A stretch of 64,000 bases of DNA from Oasisia sp. SBJ-2009. Lineage: Eukaryota; Annelida; Polychaeta; Sabellida; Siboglinidae. Both the position numbers and the translations under genes were made by a program. Each line of letters begins with the position of its first letter. Within the stretch, counting starts at the first letter, position 1. A model generated the notes under the pieces. The model did not search any database. It saw only the letters and a program-made list of their open reading frames with translations, and was not told the origin of the DNA. The stretch lies in assembly GCA_964017155.1 (NCBI GenBank), contig OZ024866.1, forward strand, positions 22,729,082 through 22,793,081, written 5' to 3'. Shown in pieces: positions 1 through 12,500 of this stretch.

Positions 1-231
1 GTTTTTCTTTTCTCAAAAGTATATACATATGTATGTTACTGTACGTGTGTATCTTTACTTTAAATGAATGTTTGTTGTATAGATAATTAAATGTGATAAA
101 GAAGGTATTTGGGTTGATGGGTGTCTGATCAGCGGCATTGTTTGTTTCTACGCACTAGAATTCCTTTGGTTTCTTTTTCTTTTCTGCTGTGCGTGGATAC
201 GTAAGTTAGCGTACGTCTTTAAGTGTCATAG

Positions 232-245
232 TATACATATGTATA
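232..245. repeat. 14-bp perfect palindrome TATACATATGTATA
   Basis: Self-complementary over 14 bases, 131 to 118 bases before exon 1, and kept in nearly all units. Units with the CCTATG variant (before exons 5, 11 and 17) and the unit before exon 50 (AGAATACATATG) break it, so strict constraint is unlikely. Confidence 0.5.
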
Positions 246-311
246 TTGAGGTGAATGGGACTGATTTCATTTCTTTTACGATTGATTGGAATATAAATTG
301 TGTATACTCTA

Positions 312-327
312 CCAACTGAACAGTTGG
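312..327 (+). repeat. Inverted repeat before the acceptor
   Basis: CCAACTG-AA-CAGTTGG, a perfect 7-bp inverted repeat with a 2-base centre, 51 to 36 bases before exon 1. It recurs at the same place in almost every unit. Class C units have CCAATTG, which still pairs in RNA through U-G. Delta units 47, 48 and 50 have CAGTGGG, which breaks one pair. The region also overlaps the likely branch-point zone. Confidence 0.6.
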
Positions 328-362
328 CGATACACCCGTTTGTTGTTACTTAGCAATTCCAG

Positions 363-533
363 TTGACGGAGGATGGACAGCGTGGACAGAGTGGGTGGCT
401 TGTTCTGTGACATGTGGGACAGGGACCCAACAGAGAAGTCATGCGTGTACCAACCCACCGCCTTCAAATGGAGGTGTCATTTGTTCTGGCGCTCCAACTG
501 AATCGCAACCATGTGCAACAGCTCCTTGTCCAA
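363..533 (+). CDS. TSP1 exon 1 (alpha)
   Basis: Complete 57-codon TSR after a class A intron. Codon 1 is split: A from the previous exon plus TT. The exon ends CCA-A before GTATGTGTACATTG. It is the reference alpha sequence for the array (WTAWTEWVAC, SGAPTE, CATAPCP). Confidence 0.93.
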
Positions 534-3500
534 GTATGTGTACATTGAAAGGAACGTTTGTATATTGTTCACTGCTTCAAACCAAAGATTTCCTATTGTG
601 TATGAGGTATGTCTTCAGTACTACGCGCATTCCAGGAATACTTCAAAACGTAAAGTGTATACTCTGATTATATCTCAGAAAGATAACAATGCCATCAGAA
701 TTCTTAACTATGAATAAAAATACGTGTGCCTCACAACACAATTTAATCCATTAATTCTTGATACAGAGTGGTTAGATAGAACGTACGCTTTCCAAACACA
801 TCTCACTGAAGACGACGAATGGCTGAAATGTTATAGGAATGTTCCATGAAGATATATCGTGACGTGATTTCAAGTATTGTCTGTCTTGAAAATGTGCGCG
901 CAAATGAGATTTAGTGTATAGCAAATCGTTTTTATTAGTGACAAAAAGGAAAACCATTGAATAGAATATGAAATTACACACATCGAAAACAAACGTTGTG
1001 GACGTCTGGGGACAAATGAATATTTATTAATTTGCACGTTTTTCTGTTTTGTTGTGTGTATGTAAGAGTGTTTAAGTATATATGTTTTGTTTATTTGCGT
1101 GTAAGCGAGTGCGAAGGAGTGTGGGTTTTTGGACAGAAATGTGAGAGGCCATGTTTCTTTTAACGTTGATTACTCATTCCTTACTATGCATTTGAATGTA
1201 CTTGGTTTGTTTTGCTTTTCTCAAATATATATACATATGAATGTTACTATACGTGTGTATCTTTACGTTAAATGAATGTTTGTTGTATGGATAACTAAAT
1301 GTGATAAAGAAGGTATTTGGGGTGATGGGTGTCTGAACAGCGGCATTGTTTGTTTCTACGCACTAGAATTCCTTTGGTTTCTTTTTCTTTTCTGCTGTGC
1401 AGGGATACGTAAGTGTGCGTACGCCTTTAAGTGTCATAGTATACATATGTATATTGAGGTGAATTGGACTGATTTCATTTCTTTTACGATTGATTGGAAT
1501 ATAAATTGTGCATACTCTACCAACTGAACAGTTGGCGATACACCCGTTTTTTGTTACTTAGCAATTCCAGTTGACGGAGGATGGACAGCGTGGACAGAGT
1601 GGGTGGCTTGTTCTGTGACATGTGGGACAGGGACCCAACAGAGAAGTCATGCGTGTACCAACCCACCGCCTTCAAATGGAGGTGTCATTTGTTCTGGCCC
1701 TCCAACTGAATCACAACCATGTGAAGCAGCTCCTTGTCCAAGTATGTGTACGTTAAAAGGAACGTTTGTATATTGTTCACTGCTTCAAACCAAAGTTTTC
1801 CTATTGTGTATGAGGTATGTCTTCAGTAATACGCGCATTCCAGGAATACTTCAAAACGTAAAATGTATACTCTCATGATATCTCAGTAAGATAACAATGT
1901 CATCAGAATTCGTAACTATGAATAAAAATACTGATGCTTCAAAATACAATTTAATCCATCAATTCTTGATACAGAGTGGTTAGATAGAACGTAAGCTTTC
2001 CAAACACATCTCATTGAAGAAGACGAATGGCTCAAGTGTTATTGGAATGTTCTATGAAGATATATCGTGACGTGAATTCAAGTATTGTCTCTCTTGAAAA
2101 TGTTCGCGCAAATGAGAAATAGTGTATAGCAAATCTGTTTTTATTAATGACAAAAAGGAAAACCACTGAATAGAATATGAAATTTCACACATCGAAAACA
2201 AACGTTGTGGACGTTTGGGGACAAATGAATATTTATTAATTTGCACGTTTTCTGTTTTGTTGTATGTAGGTAAGAGTGCTTCAGTATCTATGTTTTGTTT
2301 ATTTGAGTGTAAGCGAGTTTGAAAGAGTGTGGGTGTTTGGAGAGAAATTTGACAGGCAATGTTTCTGTTAACGTTGATTACTCATTTCTTACTATGCATT
2401 TAAATATTCTTGGTTTGTTTTTCTTTTCTCAAATGTACATACGTATGTATGTTACTTTACGTGTGTACCTTTACGTTAAATGAATGTTTGTTGTATAGAT
2501 AGCTAAATGTGATAATGAAGGTATTTCAGTTGATGGGTATCTGATCAGCGGCATTGTTTGTTTCTACGCACTAAAATTCCTTTGGTTTGTTTTTCTTTTC
2601 TGCTGTGCGTGGATACGTAAGTTTTCGTACATCTTTAAGTGTCATAGTATACATATGTATATTGACGTGAATTGGACTGATTTTATTTCTTTTATGATTG
2701 ATAGGAATATAAATTGTGCATATTCTACCAATTGAACAGTTGGCGATACACCCGTTTGTTGATACTTCGCAATTCCAGTTGACGGAGGATGGACAGCGTG
2801 GACAGAGTGGGTGGAGTGTTCTGTGACATGTGGGACAGGGACCCAACAGAGAAGTCATGCGTGTACCAACCCACCGCCTTCAAATGGAGGTGTCATTTGT
2901 TCGGGCCCTCCAACTGAATCGCAACCATGTGAAGCAGCTCCTTGTCCAAGTATGTGTTCGTTAAAAGGAACGTTTGTATATTGTTCACTGCTTCAAACCA
3001 AAGAATTCTTATTGTGTAAAAGGTATGTCTTCAGTACTACGCGCATTCCAGGAATACTTCAAAAGGTAAAATGTATACTCTGATGATATCTCAGAAAGAC
3101 AACAATGTCATCAGAATTCTTAACAATGAAAATAAATACTTCTTCCTCACAACACAATTTAATCCATTAATTCTTGATACAGAGTGGTTAAATAGAACGT
3201 ACGCTTTCCAAACACATCTCACTGAAGACGACGAATGGCTGAAATGTTATTGAAATGTTCTATGAAGATATATCGTGACGTGATTTCAAGTATTGTCTCT
3301 CTTGAAAATGTGCGCGCAAATGAGATTTAGTGTATAGCAAATCGTTTTTATTAGTGACAAAAAGGAAAACCATTGAATAGAATATGAAATTACAGACATC
3401 GAAAACAAACGTTGTGGACGTTGGGGACAAATGAACATTCATTAATTTGCACGTTTTTCTGATTTGTTGTGTGTATGTAAGAGTGTTTAAGTATCTATGT

Positions 3501-6500
3501 TTTGTTTATTTTAGTGTAAGCGAGTGCGAAGGAGTGTGGGTTTTTGGACGGAAATGTGAGAGGCCATGTTTCTGTTAAAGTTGATTACTCATTTCTTACT
3601 ATGCATTTGAATATACTTGGTTTGTTTTTCTTTTCTCAAAAGTATATACATATGTATGTTACTGTACGTGTGTATCTTTACTTTAAATGAATGTTTGTTG
3701 TATAGATAATTAAATGTGATAAAGAAGGTATTTGGGTTGATGGGTGTCTGATCAGCGGCATTGTTTGTTTCTACGCACTAGAATTCCTTTGGTTTCTTTT
3801 TCTTTTCTGCTGTGCGTGGATACGTAAGTTAGCGTACGTCTTTAAGTGTCATAGTATACATATGTATATTGAGGTGAATGGGACTGATTTCATTTCTTTT
3901 ACGATTGATTGGAATATAAATTGTGTATACTCTACCAACTGAACAGTTGGCGATACACCCGTTTGTTGTTACTTAGCAATTCCAGTTGACGGAGGATGGA
4001 CAGCGTGGACAGAGTGGGTGGCTTGTTCTGTGACATGTGGGACAGGGACCCAACAGAGAAGTCATGCGTGTACCAACCCACCGCCTTCAAATGGAGGTGT
4101 CATTTGTTCTGGCGCTCCAACTGAATCGCAACCATGTGCAACAGCTCCTTGTCCAAGTATGTGTACATTGAAAGGAACGTTTGTATATTGTTCACTGCTT
4201 CAAACCAAAGATTTCCTATTGTGTATGAGGTATGTCTTCAGTACTACGCGCATTCCAGGAATACTTCAAAACGTAAAGTGTATACTCTGATTATATCTCA
4301 GAAAGATAACAATGCCATCAGAATTCTTAACTATGAATAAAAATACGTGTGCCTCACAACACAATTTAATCCATTAATTCTTGATACAGAGTGGTTAGAT
4401 AGAACGTACGCTTTCCAAACACATCTCACTGAAGACGACGAATGGCTGAAATGTTATAGGAATGTTCCATGAAGATATATCGTGACGTGATTTCAAGTAT
4501 TGTATATCTTGAAAATGTGCGCGCAAATGAGATTTAGTGTATAGCAAATCGTTTTTATTAGTGACAAAAAGGAAAACCATTGAATAGAATATGAAATTAC
4601 ACACATCGAAAACAAACGTTGTGGACGTCTGGGGACAAATGAATATTTATTAATTTGCACGTTTTTCTGTTTTGTTGTGTGTATGTAAGAGTGTTTAAGT
4701 ATATATGTTTTGTTTATTTGAGTGTAAGCCAGTGCGAAGGAGTGTGGGTTTTTGGACAGAAATGTGAGAGGCCATGTTTCTTTTAACGTTGATTACTCAT
4801 TCCTTACTATGCATTTGAATGTACTTGGTTTGTTTTGCTTTTCTCAAATATATATACATATGAATGTTACTATACGTGTGTATCTTTACGTTAAATGAAT
4901 GTTTGTTGTATGGATAACTAAATGTGATAAAGAAGGTATTTGGGGTGATGGGTGTCTGAACAGCGGCATTGTTTGTTTCTACGCACTAGAATTCCTTTGG
5001 TTTCTTTTTCTTTTCTGCTGTGCAGGGATACGTAAGTGTGCGTACGCCTTTAAGTGTCATAGTATACCTATGTATATTGAGGTGAATTGGACTGATTTCA
5101 TTTCTTTTACGCTTGATTGGAATATAAATTGTGCATACTCTACCAACTGAACAGTTGGCGATACACCCGTTTTTTGTTACTTAGCAATTCCAGTTGACGG
5201 AGGATGGACAGCGTGGACAGAGTGGGTGGCTTGTTCTGTGACATGTGGGACAGGGACCCAACAGAGAAGTCATGCGTGTACCAACCCACCGCCTTCAAAT
5301 GGAGGTGTCATTTGTTCTGGCCCTCCAACTGAATCACAACCATGTGAAGCAGCTCCTTGTCCAAGTATGTGTACGTTAAAAGGAACGTTTGTATATTGTT
5401 CACTGCTTCAAACCAAAGTTTTCCTATTGTGTATGAGGTATGTCTTCAGTAATACGCGCATTCCAGGAATACTTCAAAACGTAAAATGTATACTCTCATG
5501 ATATCTCAGTAAGATAACAATGTCATCAGAATTCGTAACTATGAATAAAAATACTGATGCTTCAAAATACAATTTAATCCATCAATTCTTGATACAGAGT
5601 GGTTAGATAGAACGTAAGCTTTCCAAACACATCTCATTGAAGAAGACGAATGGCTCAAGTGTTATTGGAATGTTCTATGAAGATATATCGTGACGTGAAT
5701 TCAAGTATTGTCTCTCTTGAAAATTTTCGCGCAAATGAGAAATAGTGTATAGCAAATCTGTTTTTATTAATGACAAAAAGGAAAACCACTGAATAGAATA
5801 TGAAATTTCACACATCGAAAACAAACGTTGTGGACGTTTGGGGACAAATGAATATTTATTAATTTGCACGTTTTCTGTTTTGTTGTATGTAGGTAAGAGT
5901 GCTTCAGTATCTATGTTTTGTTTATTTGAGTGTAAGCGAGTTTGAAAGAGTGTGGGTGTTTGGAGAGAAATTTGACAGGCAATGTTTCTGTTAACGTTGA
6001 TTACTCATTTCTTACTATGCATTTAAATATTCTTGGTTTGTTTTTCTTTTCTCAAATGTATATACGTATGTATGTTACTTTACGTGTGTACCTTTACGTT
6101 AAATGAATGTTTGTTGTATAGATAGCTAAATGTGATAATGAAGGTATTTCAGTTGATGGGTATCTGATCAGCGGCATTGTTTGTTTCTACGCACTAAAAT
6201 TCCTTTGGTTTGTTTTTCTTTTCTGCTGTGCGTGGATACGTAAGTTTTCGTACATCTTTAAGTGTCATAGTATACATATGTATATTGACGTGAATTGGAC
6301 TGATTTTATTTCTTTTATGATTGATAGGAATATAAATTGTGCATATTCTACCAATTGAACAGTTGGCGATACACCCGTTTGTTGATACTTCGCAATTCCA
6401 GTTGACGGAGGATGGACAGCGTGGACAGAGTGGGTGGCGTGTTCTGTGACATGTGGGACAGGGACCCAACAGAGAAGTCATGCGTGTACCAACCCACCGC

Positions 6501-9500
6501 CTTCAAATGGAGGTGTCATTTGTTCTGGCCCTCCAACTGAATCGCAACCATGTGAAGCAGCTCCTTGTCCAAGTATGTGTTCGTTAAAAGGAACGTTTGT
6601 ATATTGTTCACTGCTTCAAACCAAAGAATTCTTATTGTGTAAAAGGTATGTCTTCAGTACTACGCGCATTCCAGGAATACTTCAAAAGGTAAAATGTATA
6701 CTCTGATGATATCTCAGAAAGACAACAATGTCATCAGAATTCTTAACAATGAAAATAAATACTTCTTCCTCACAACACAATTTAATCCATTAATTCTTGA
6801 TACAGAGTGGTTAAATAGAACGTACGCTTTCCAAACACATCTCACTGAAGACGACGAATGGCTGAAATGTTATTGAAATGTTCTATGAAGATATATCGTG
6901 ACGTGATTTCAAGTATTGTCTCTCTTGAAAATGTGCGCGCAAATGAGATTTAGTGTATAGCAAATCGTTTTTATTAGTGACAAAAAGGAAAACCATTGAA
7001 TAGAATATGAAATTACAGACATCGAAAACAAACGTTGTGGACGTTGGGGACAAATGAACATTTATTAATTTGCACGTTTTTCTGATTTGTTGTGTGTATG
7101 TAAGAGTGTTTAAGTATCTATGTTTTGTTTATTTGAGTGTAAGCGAGTGCGAAGGAGTGTGGGTTTTTGGACGGAAATGTGAGAGGCCATGTTTCTGTTA
7201 AAGTTGATTACTCATTTCTTACTATGCATTTGAATATACTTGGTTTGTTTTTCTTTTCTCAAAAGTATATACATTTGTATGTTACTGTACGTGTGTATCT
7301 TTACTTTAAATGAATGTTTGTTGTATAGATAATTAAATGTGATAAAGAAGGTATTTGGGTTGATGGGTGTCTGATCAGCGGCATTGTTTGTTTCTACGCA
7401 CTAGAATTCCTTTGGTTTCTTTTTCTTTTCTGCTGTGCGTGGATACGTAAGTTAGCGTACGTCTTTAAGTGTCATAGTATACATATGTATATTGAGGTGA
7501 ATGGGACTGATTTCATTTCTTTTACGATTGATTGGAATATAAATTGTGTATACTCTACCAACTGAACAGTTGGCGATACACCCGTTTGTTGTTACTTAGC
7601 AATTCCAGTTGACGGAGGATGGACAGCGTGGACAGAGTGGGTGGCTTGTTCTGTGACATGTGGGACAGGGACCCAACAGAGAAGTCATGCGTGTACCAAC
7701 CCACCGCCTTCAAATGGAGGTGTCATTTGTTCTGGCGCTCCAACTGAATCGCAACCATGTGCAACAGCTCCTTGTCCAAGTATGTGTACATTGAAAGGAA
7801 CGTTTGTATATTGTTCACTGCTTCAAACCAAAGATTTCCTATTGTGTATGAGGTATGTCTTCAGTACTACGCGCATTCCAGGAATACTTCAAAACGTAAA
7901 GTGTATACTCTGATTATATCTCAGAAAGATAACAATGCCATCAGAATTCTTAACTATGAATAAAAATACGTGTGCCTCACAACGCAATTTAATCCATTAA
8001 TTCTTGATACAGAGTGGTTAGATAGAACGTACGCTTTCCAAACACATCTCACTGAAGACGACGAATGGCTGAAATGTTATAGGAATGTTCCATGAAGATA
8101 TATCGTGACGTGATTTCAAGTATTGTATGTCTTGAAAATGTGCGCGCAAATGAGATTTAGTGTATAGCAAATCGTTTTTATTAGTGACAAAAAGGAAAAC
8201 CATTGAATAGAATATGAAATTACACACATCGAAAACAAACGTTGTGGACGTCTGGGGACAAATGAATATTTATTAATTTGCACGTTTTTCTGTTTTGTTG
8301 TGTGTATGTAAGAGTGTTTAAGTATATATGTTTTGTTTATTTGAGTGTAAGCGAGTGCGAAGGAGTGTGGGTTTTTGGACAGAAATGTGAGAGGCCATGT
8401 TTCTTTTAACGTTGATTACTCATTCCTTACTATGCATTTGAATGTACTTGGTTTGTTTTGCTTTTCTCAAATATATATACATATGAATGTTACTATACGT
8501 GTGTATCTTTACGTTAAATGAATGTTTGTTGTATGGATAACTAAATGTGATAAAGAAAGTATTTGGGGTGATGGGTGTCTGAACAGCGGCATTGTTTGTT
8601 TCTACGTACTAGAATTCCTTTGGTTTCTTTTTCTTTTCTGCTGTGCAGGGATACGTAAGTGTGCGTACGCCTTTAAGTGTCATAGTATACATATGTATAT
8701 TGAGGTGAATTGGACTGATTTCATTTCTTTTACGATTGATTGGAATATAAATTGTGCATACTCTACCAACTGAACAGTTGGCGATACACCCGTTTTTTGT
8801 TACTTAGCAATTCCAGTTGACGGAGGATGGACAGCGTGGACAGAGTGGGTGGCTTGTTCTGTGACATGTGGGACAGGGACCCAACAGAGAAGTCATGCGT
8901 GTACCAACCCACCGCCTTCAAATGGAGGTGTCATTTGTTCTGGCCCTCCAACTGAATCACAACCATGTGAAGCAGCTCCTTGTCCAAGTATGTGTACGTT
9001 AAAAGGAACGTTTGTATATTGTTCACTGCTTCAAACCAAAGTTTTCCTATTGTGTATGAGGTATGTCTTCAGTAATACGCGCATTCAAGGAATACTTCAA
9101 AACGTAAAATGTATACTCTCATGATATCTCAGTAAGATAACAATGTCATCAGAATTCGTAACTATGAATAAAAATACTGATGCTTCAAAATACAATTTAA
9201 TCCATCAATTCTTGATACAGAGTGGTTAGATAGAACGTAAGCTTTCCAAACACATCTCATTGAAGAAGACGAATGGCTCAAGTGTTATTGGAATGTTCTA
9301 TGAAGATATATCGTGACGTGAATTCAAGTATTGTCTCTCTTGAAAATGTTCGCGCAAATGAGAAATAGTGTATAGCAAATCTGTTTTTATTAATGACAAA
9401 AAGGAAAACCACTGAATAGAATATGAAATTTCACACATCGAAAACAAACGTTGTGGACGTTTGGGGACAAATGAATATTTATTAATTTGCACGTTTTCTG

Positions 9501-12500
9501 TTTTGTTGTATGTGGGTAAGAGTGCTTCAGTATCTATGTTTTGTTTATTTGAGTGTAAGCGAGTTTGAAAGAGTGTGGGTGTTTGGAGAGAAATTTGACA
9601 GGCAATGTTTCTGTTAACGTTGATTACTCATTTCTTACTATGCATTTAAATATTCTTGGTTTGTTTTTCTTTTCTCAAATGTATATACGTATGTATGTTA
9701 CTTTACGTGTGTACCTTTACGTTAAATGAATGTTTGTTGTATAGATAGCTAAATGTGATAATGAAGGTATTTCAGTTGATGGGTATCTGATCAGCGGCAT
9801 TGTTTGTTTCTACGCACTAAAATTCCTTTGGTTTGTTTTTCTTTTCTGCTGTGCGTGGATACGTAAGTTTTCGTACATCTTTAAGTGTCATAGTATACAT
9901 ATGTATATTGACGTGAATTGGACTGATTTTATTTCTTTTATGATTGATAGGAATATAAATTGTGCATATTCTACCAATTGAACAGTTGGCGATACACCCG
10001 TTTGTTGATACTTCGCAATTCCAGTTGACGGAGGATGGACAGCGTGGACAGAGTGGGTGGAGTGTTCTGTGACATGTGGGACAGGGACCCAACAGAGAAG
10101 TCATGCGTGTACCAACCCACCGCCTTCAAATGGAGGTGTCATTTGTTCGGGCCCTCCAACTGAATCGCAACCATGTGAAGCAGCTCCTTGTCCAAGTATG
10201 TGTTCGTTAAAAGGAACGTTTGTATATTGTTCACTGCTTCAAACCAAAGAATTCTTATTGTGTAAAAGGTATGTCTTCAGTACTACGCGCATTCCAGGAA
10301 TACTTCAAAAGGTAAAATGTATACTCTGATGATATCTCAGAAAGACAACAATGTCATCAGAATTCTTAACAATGAAAATAAATACTTCTTCCTCACAACA
10401 CAATTTAATCCATTAATTCTTGATACAGAGTGGTTAAATAGAACGTACGCTTTCCAAACACATCTCACTGAAGACGACGAATGGCTGAAATGTTATTGAA
10501 ATGTTCTATGAAGATATATCGTGACGTGATTTCAAGTATTGTCTCTCTTGAAAATGTGCGCGCAAATGAGATTTAGTGTATAGCAAATCGTTTTTATTAG
10601 TGACAAAAAGGAAAACCATTGAATAGAATATGAAATTACAGACATCGAAAACAAACGTTGTGGACGTTGGGGACAAATGAACATTCATTAATTTGCACGT
10701 TTTTCTGATTTGTTGTGTGTATGTAAGAGTGTTTAAGTATCTATGTTTTGTTTATTTTAGTGTAAGCGAGTGCGAAGGAGTGTGGGTTTTTGGACGGAAA
10801 TGAGAGAGGCCATGTTTCTGTTAAAGTTGATTACTCATTTCTTACTATGCATTTGAATATACTTGGTTTGTTTTTCTTTTCTCAAAAGTATATACATATG
10901 TATGTTACTGTACGTGTGTATCTTTACTTTAAATGAATGTTTGTTGTATAGATAATTAAATGTGATAAAGAAGGTATTTGGGTTGATGGGTGTCTGATCA
11001 GCGGCATTGTTTGTTTCTACGCACTAGAATTCCTTTGGTTTCTTTTTCTTTTCTGCTGTGCGTGGATACGTAAGTTAGCGTACGTCTTTAAGTGTCATAG
11101 TATACATATGTATATTGAGGTGAATGGGACTGATTTCATTTCTTTTACGATTGATTGGAATATAAATTGTGTATACTCTACCAACTGAACAGTTGGCGAT
11201 ACACCCGTTTGTTGTTACTTAGCAATTCCAGTTGACGGAGGATGGACAGCGTGGACAGAGTGGGTGGCTTGTTCTGTGACATGTGGGACAGGGACCCAAC
11301 AGAGAAGTCATGCGTGTACCAACCCACCGCCTTCAAATGGAGGTGTCATTTGTTCTGGCGCTCCAACTGAATCGCAACCATGTGCAACAGCTCCTTGTCC
11401 AAGTATGTGTACATTGAAAGGAACGTTTGTATATTGTTCACTGCTTCAAACCAAAGATTTCCTATTGTGTATGAGGTATGTCTTCAGTACTACGCGCATT
11501 CCAGGAATACTTCAAAACGTAAAGTGTATACTCTGATTATATCTCAGAAAGATAACAATGCCATCAGAATTCTTAACTATGAATAAAAATACGTGTGCCT
11601 CACAACACAATTTAATCCATTAATTCTTGATACAGAGTGGTTATATAGAACGTACGCTTTCCAAACACATCTCACTGAAGACGACGAATGGCTGAAATGT
11701 TATAGGAATGTTCCATGAAGATATATCGTGACGTGATTTCAAGTATTGTATGTCTTGAAAATGTGCGCGCAAATGAGATTTAGTGTATAGCAAATCGTTT
11801 TTATTAGTGACAAAAAGGAAAACCATTGAATAGAATATGAAATTACACACATCGAAAACAAACGTTGTGGACGTCTGGGGACAAATGAATATTTATTAAT
11901 TTGCACGTTTTTCTGTTTTGTTGTGTGTATGTAAGAGTGTTTAAGTATATATGTTTTGTTTATTTGAGTGTAAGCGAGTGCGAAGGAGTGTGGGTTTTTG
12001 GACAGAAATGTGAGAGGCCATGTTTCTTTTAACGTTGATTACTCATTCCTTACTATGCATTTGAATGTACTTGGTTTGTTTTGCTTTTCTCAAATATATA
12101 TACATATGAATGTTACTATACGTGTGTATCTTTACGTTAAATGAATGTTTGTTGTATGGATAACTAAATGTGATAAAGAAGGTATTTGGGGTGATGGGTG
12201 TCTGAACAGCGGCATTGTTTGTTTCTACGCACTAGAATTCCTTTGGTTTCTTTTTCTTTTCTGCTGTGCAGGGATACGTAAGTGTGCGTACGCCTTTAAG
12301 TGTCATAGTATACCTATGTATATTGAGGTGAATTGGACTGATTTCATTTCTTTTACGCTTGATTGGAATATAAATTGTGCATACTCTACCAACTGAACAG
12401 TTGGCGATACACCCGTTTTTTGTTACTTAGCAATTCCAGTTGACGGAGGATGGACAGCGTGGACAGAGTGGGTGGCTTGTTCTGTGACATGTGGGACAGG

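Larger units (their letters stand above)
1..362 (+). other. Class A intron, 3' part, upstream of exon 1
   Basis: Non-coding 3' part of the intron before the first exon in the window. It holds a pyrimidine-rich run near 170-185 followed by GCGTGGATACGTAAG, a 14-bp palindrome at 232-245, TATAAAT near 292, an inverted repeat at 312-327 and the acceptor TTCCAG ending at 362. No gene is seen. Confidence 0.85.
534..1570 (+). other. Prototype intron of the array
   Basis: Starts GTATGTGTACATTG and ends TTCCAG. Reading through from exon 1 meets an in-frame stop at 665-667. AATAAA follows at 713-718. A second GAG|GTATGT donor-like site lies at 604-612, and its use would shift the frame by one base. 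A pyrimidine run ending TGCAG at 1398-1402 precedes GGATAC and GTAAGT (1403-1414). Other introns share this plan with class-specific substitutions, so this entry stands for all inter-exon stretches unless a special entry is given. Confidence 0.85.
363..7608 (+). repeat. Hexameric higher-order repeat, copy I
   Basis: Units 1-6 in the order A-B-C-A-B-C. The second trimer is marked by a C-to-A change in the B intron (TATACCTATG near 5066) and ACGCTTGATTGG near 5110. The two C exons differ at residue 13 (E then A). Unit 2's intron has neither set of B markers, so this copy is the most divergent of the three. Confidence 0.85.

Noticed and set aside
232..245. 14-bp palindrome as a protein-binding site
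   Set aside because: It is AT-rich and alternating, so self-complementarity is easily reached by chance, and it is broken in several units without other change. Listed only as a repeat.
290..300. TATAAAT about 70 bases before each exon as a promoter
   Set aside because: It lies in AT-rich intron without other promoter signals and is copied with the unit; nothing supports initiation inside the array.
1276..1527. Hydrophobic 83-codon plus-strand frame ending before the exon
   Set aside because: It is open only in B, D and a few mosaic units; stops near its start interrupt it in A and C units. It lies wholly in the intron and resembles no family I know. Kept only as part of the cryptic-acceptor hypothesis.
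2571..2858. Minus-strand open frame of 95 codons, repeated in many units
   Set aside because: It runs antisense across the intron end, acceptor and exon start, has no recognisable domain, and is kept open only because the units are copies of each other.
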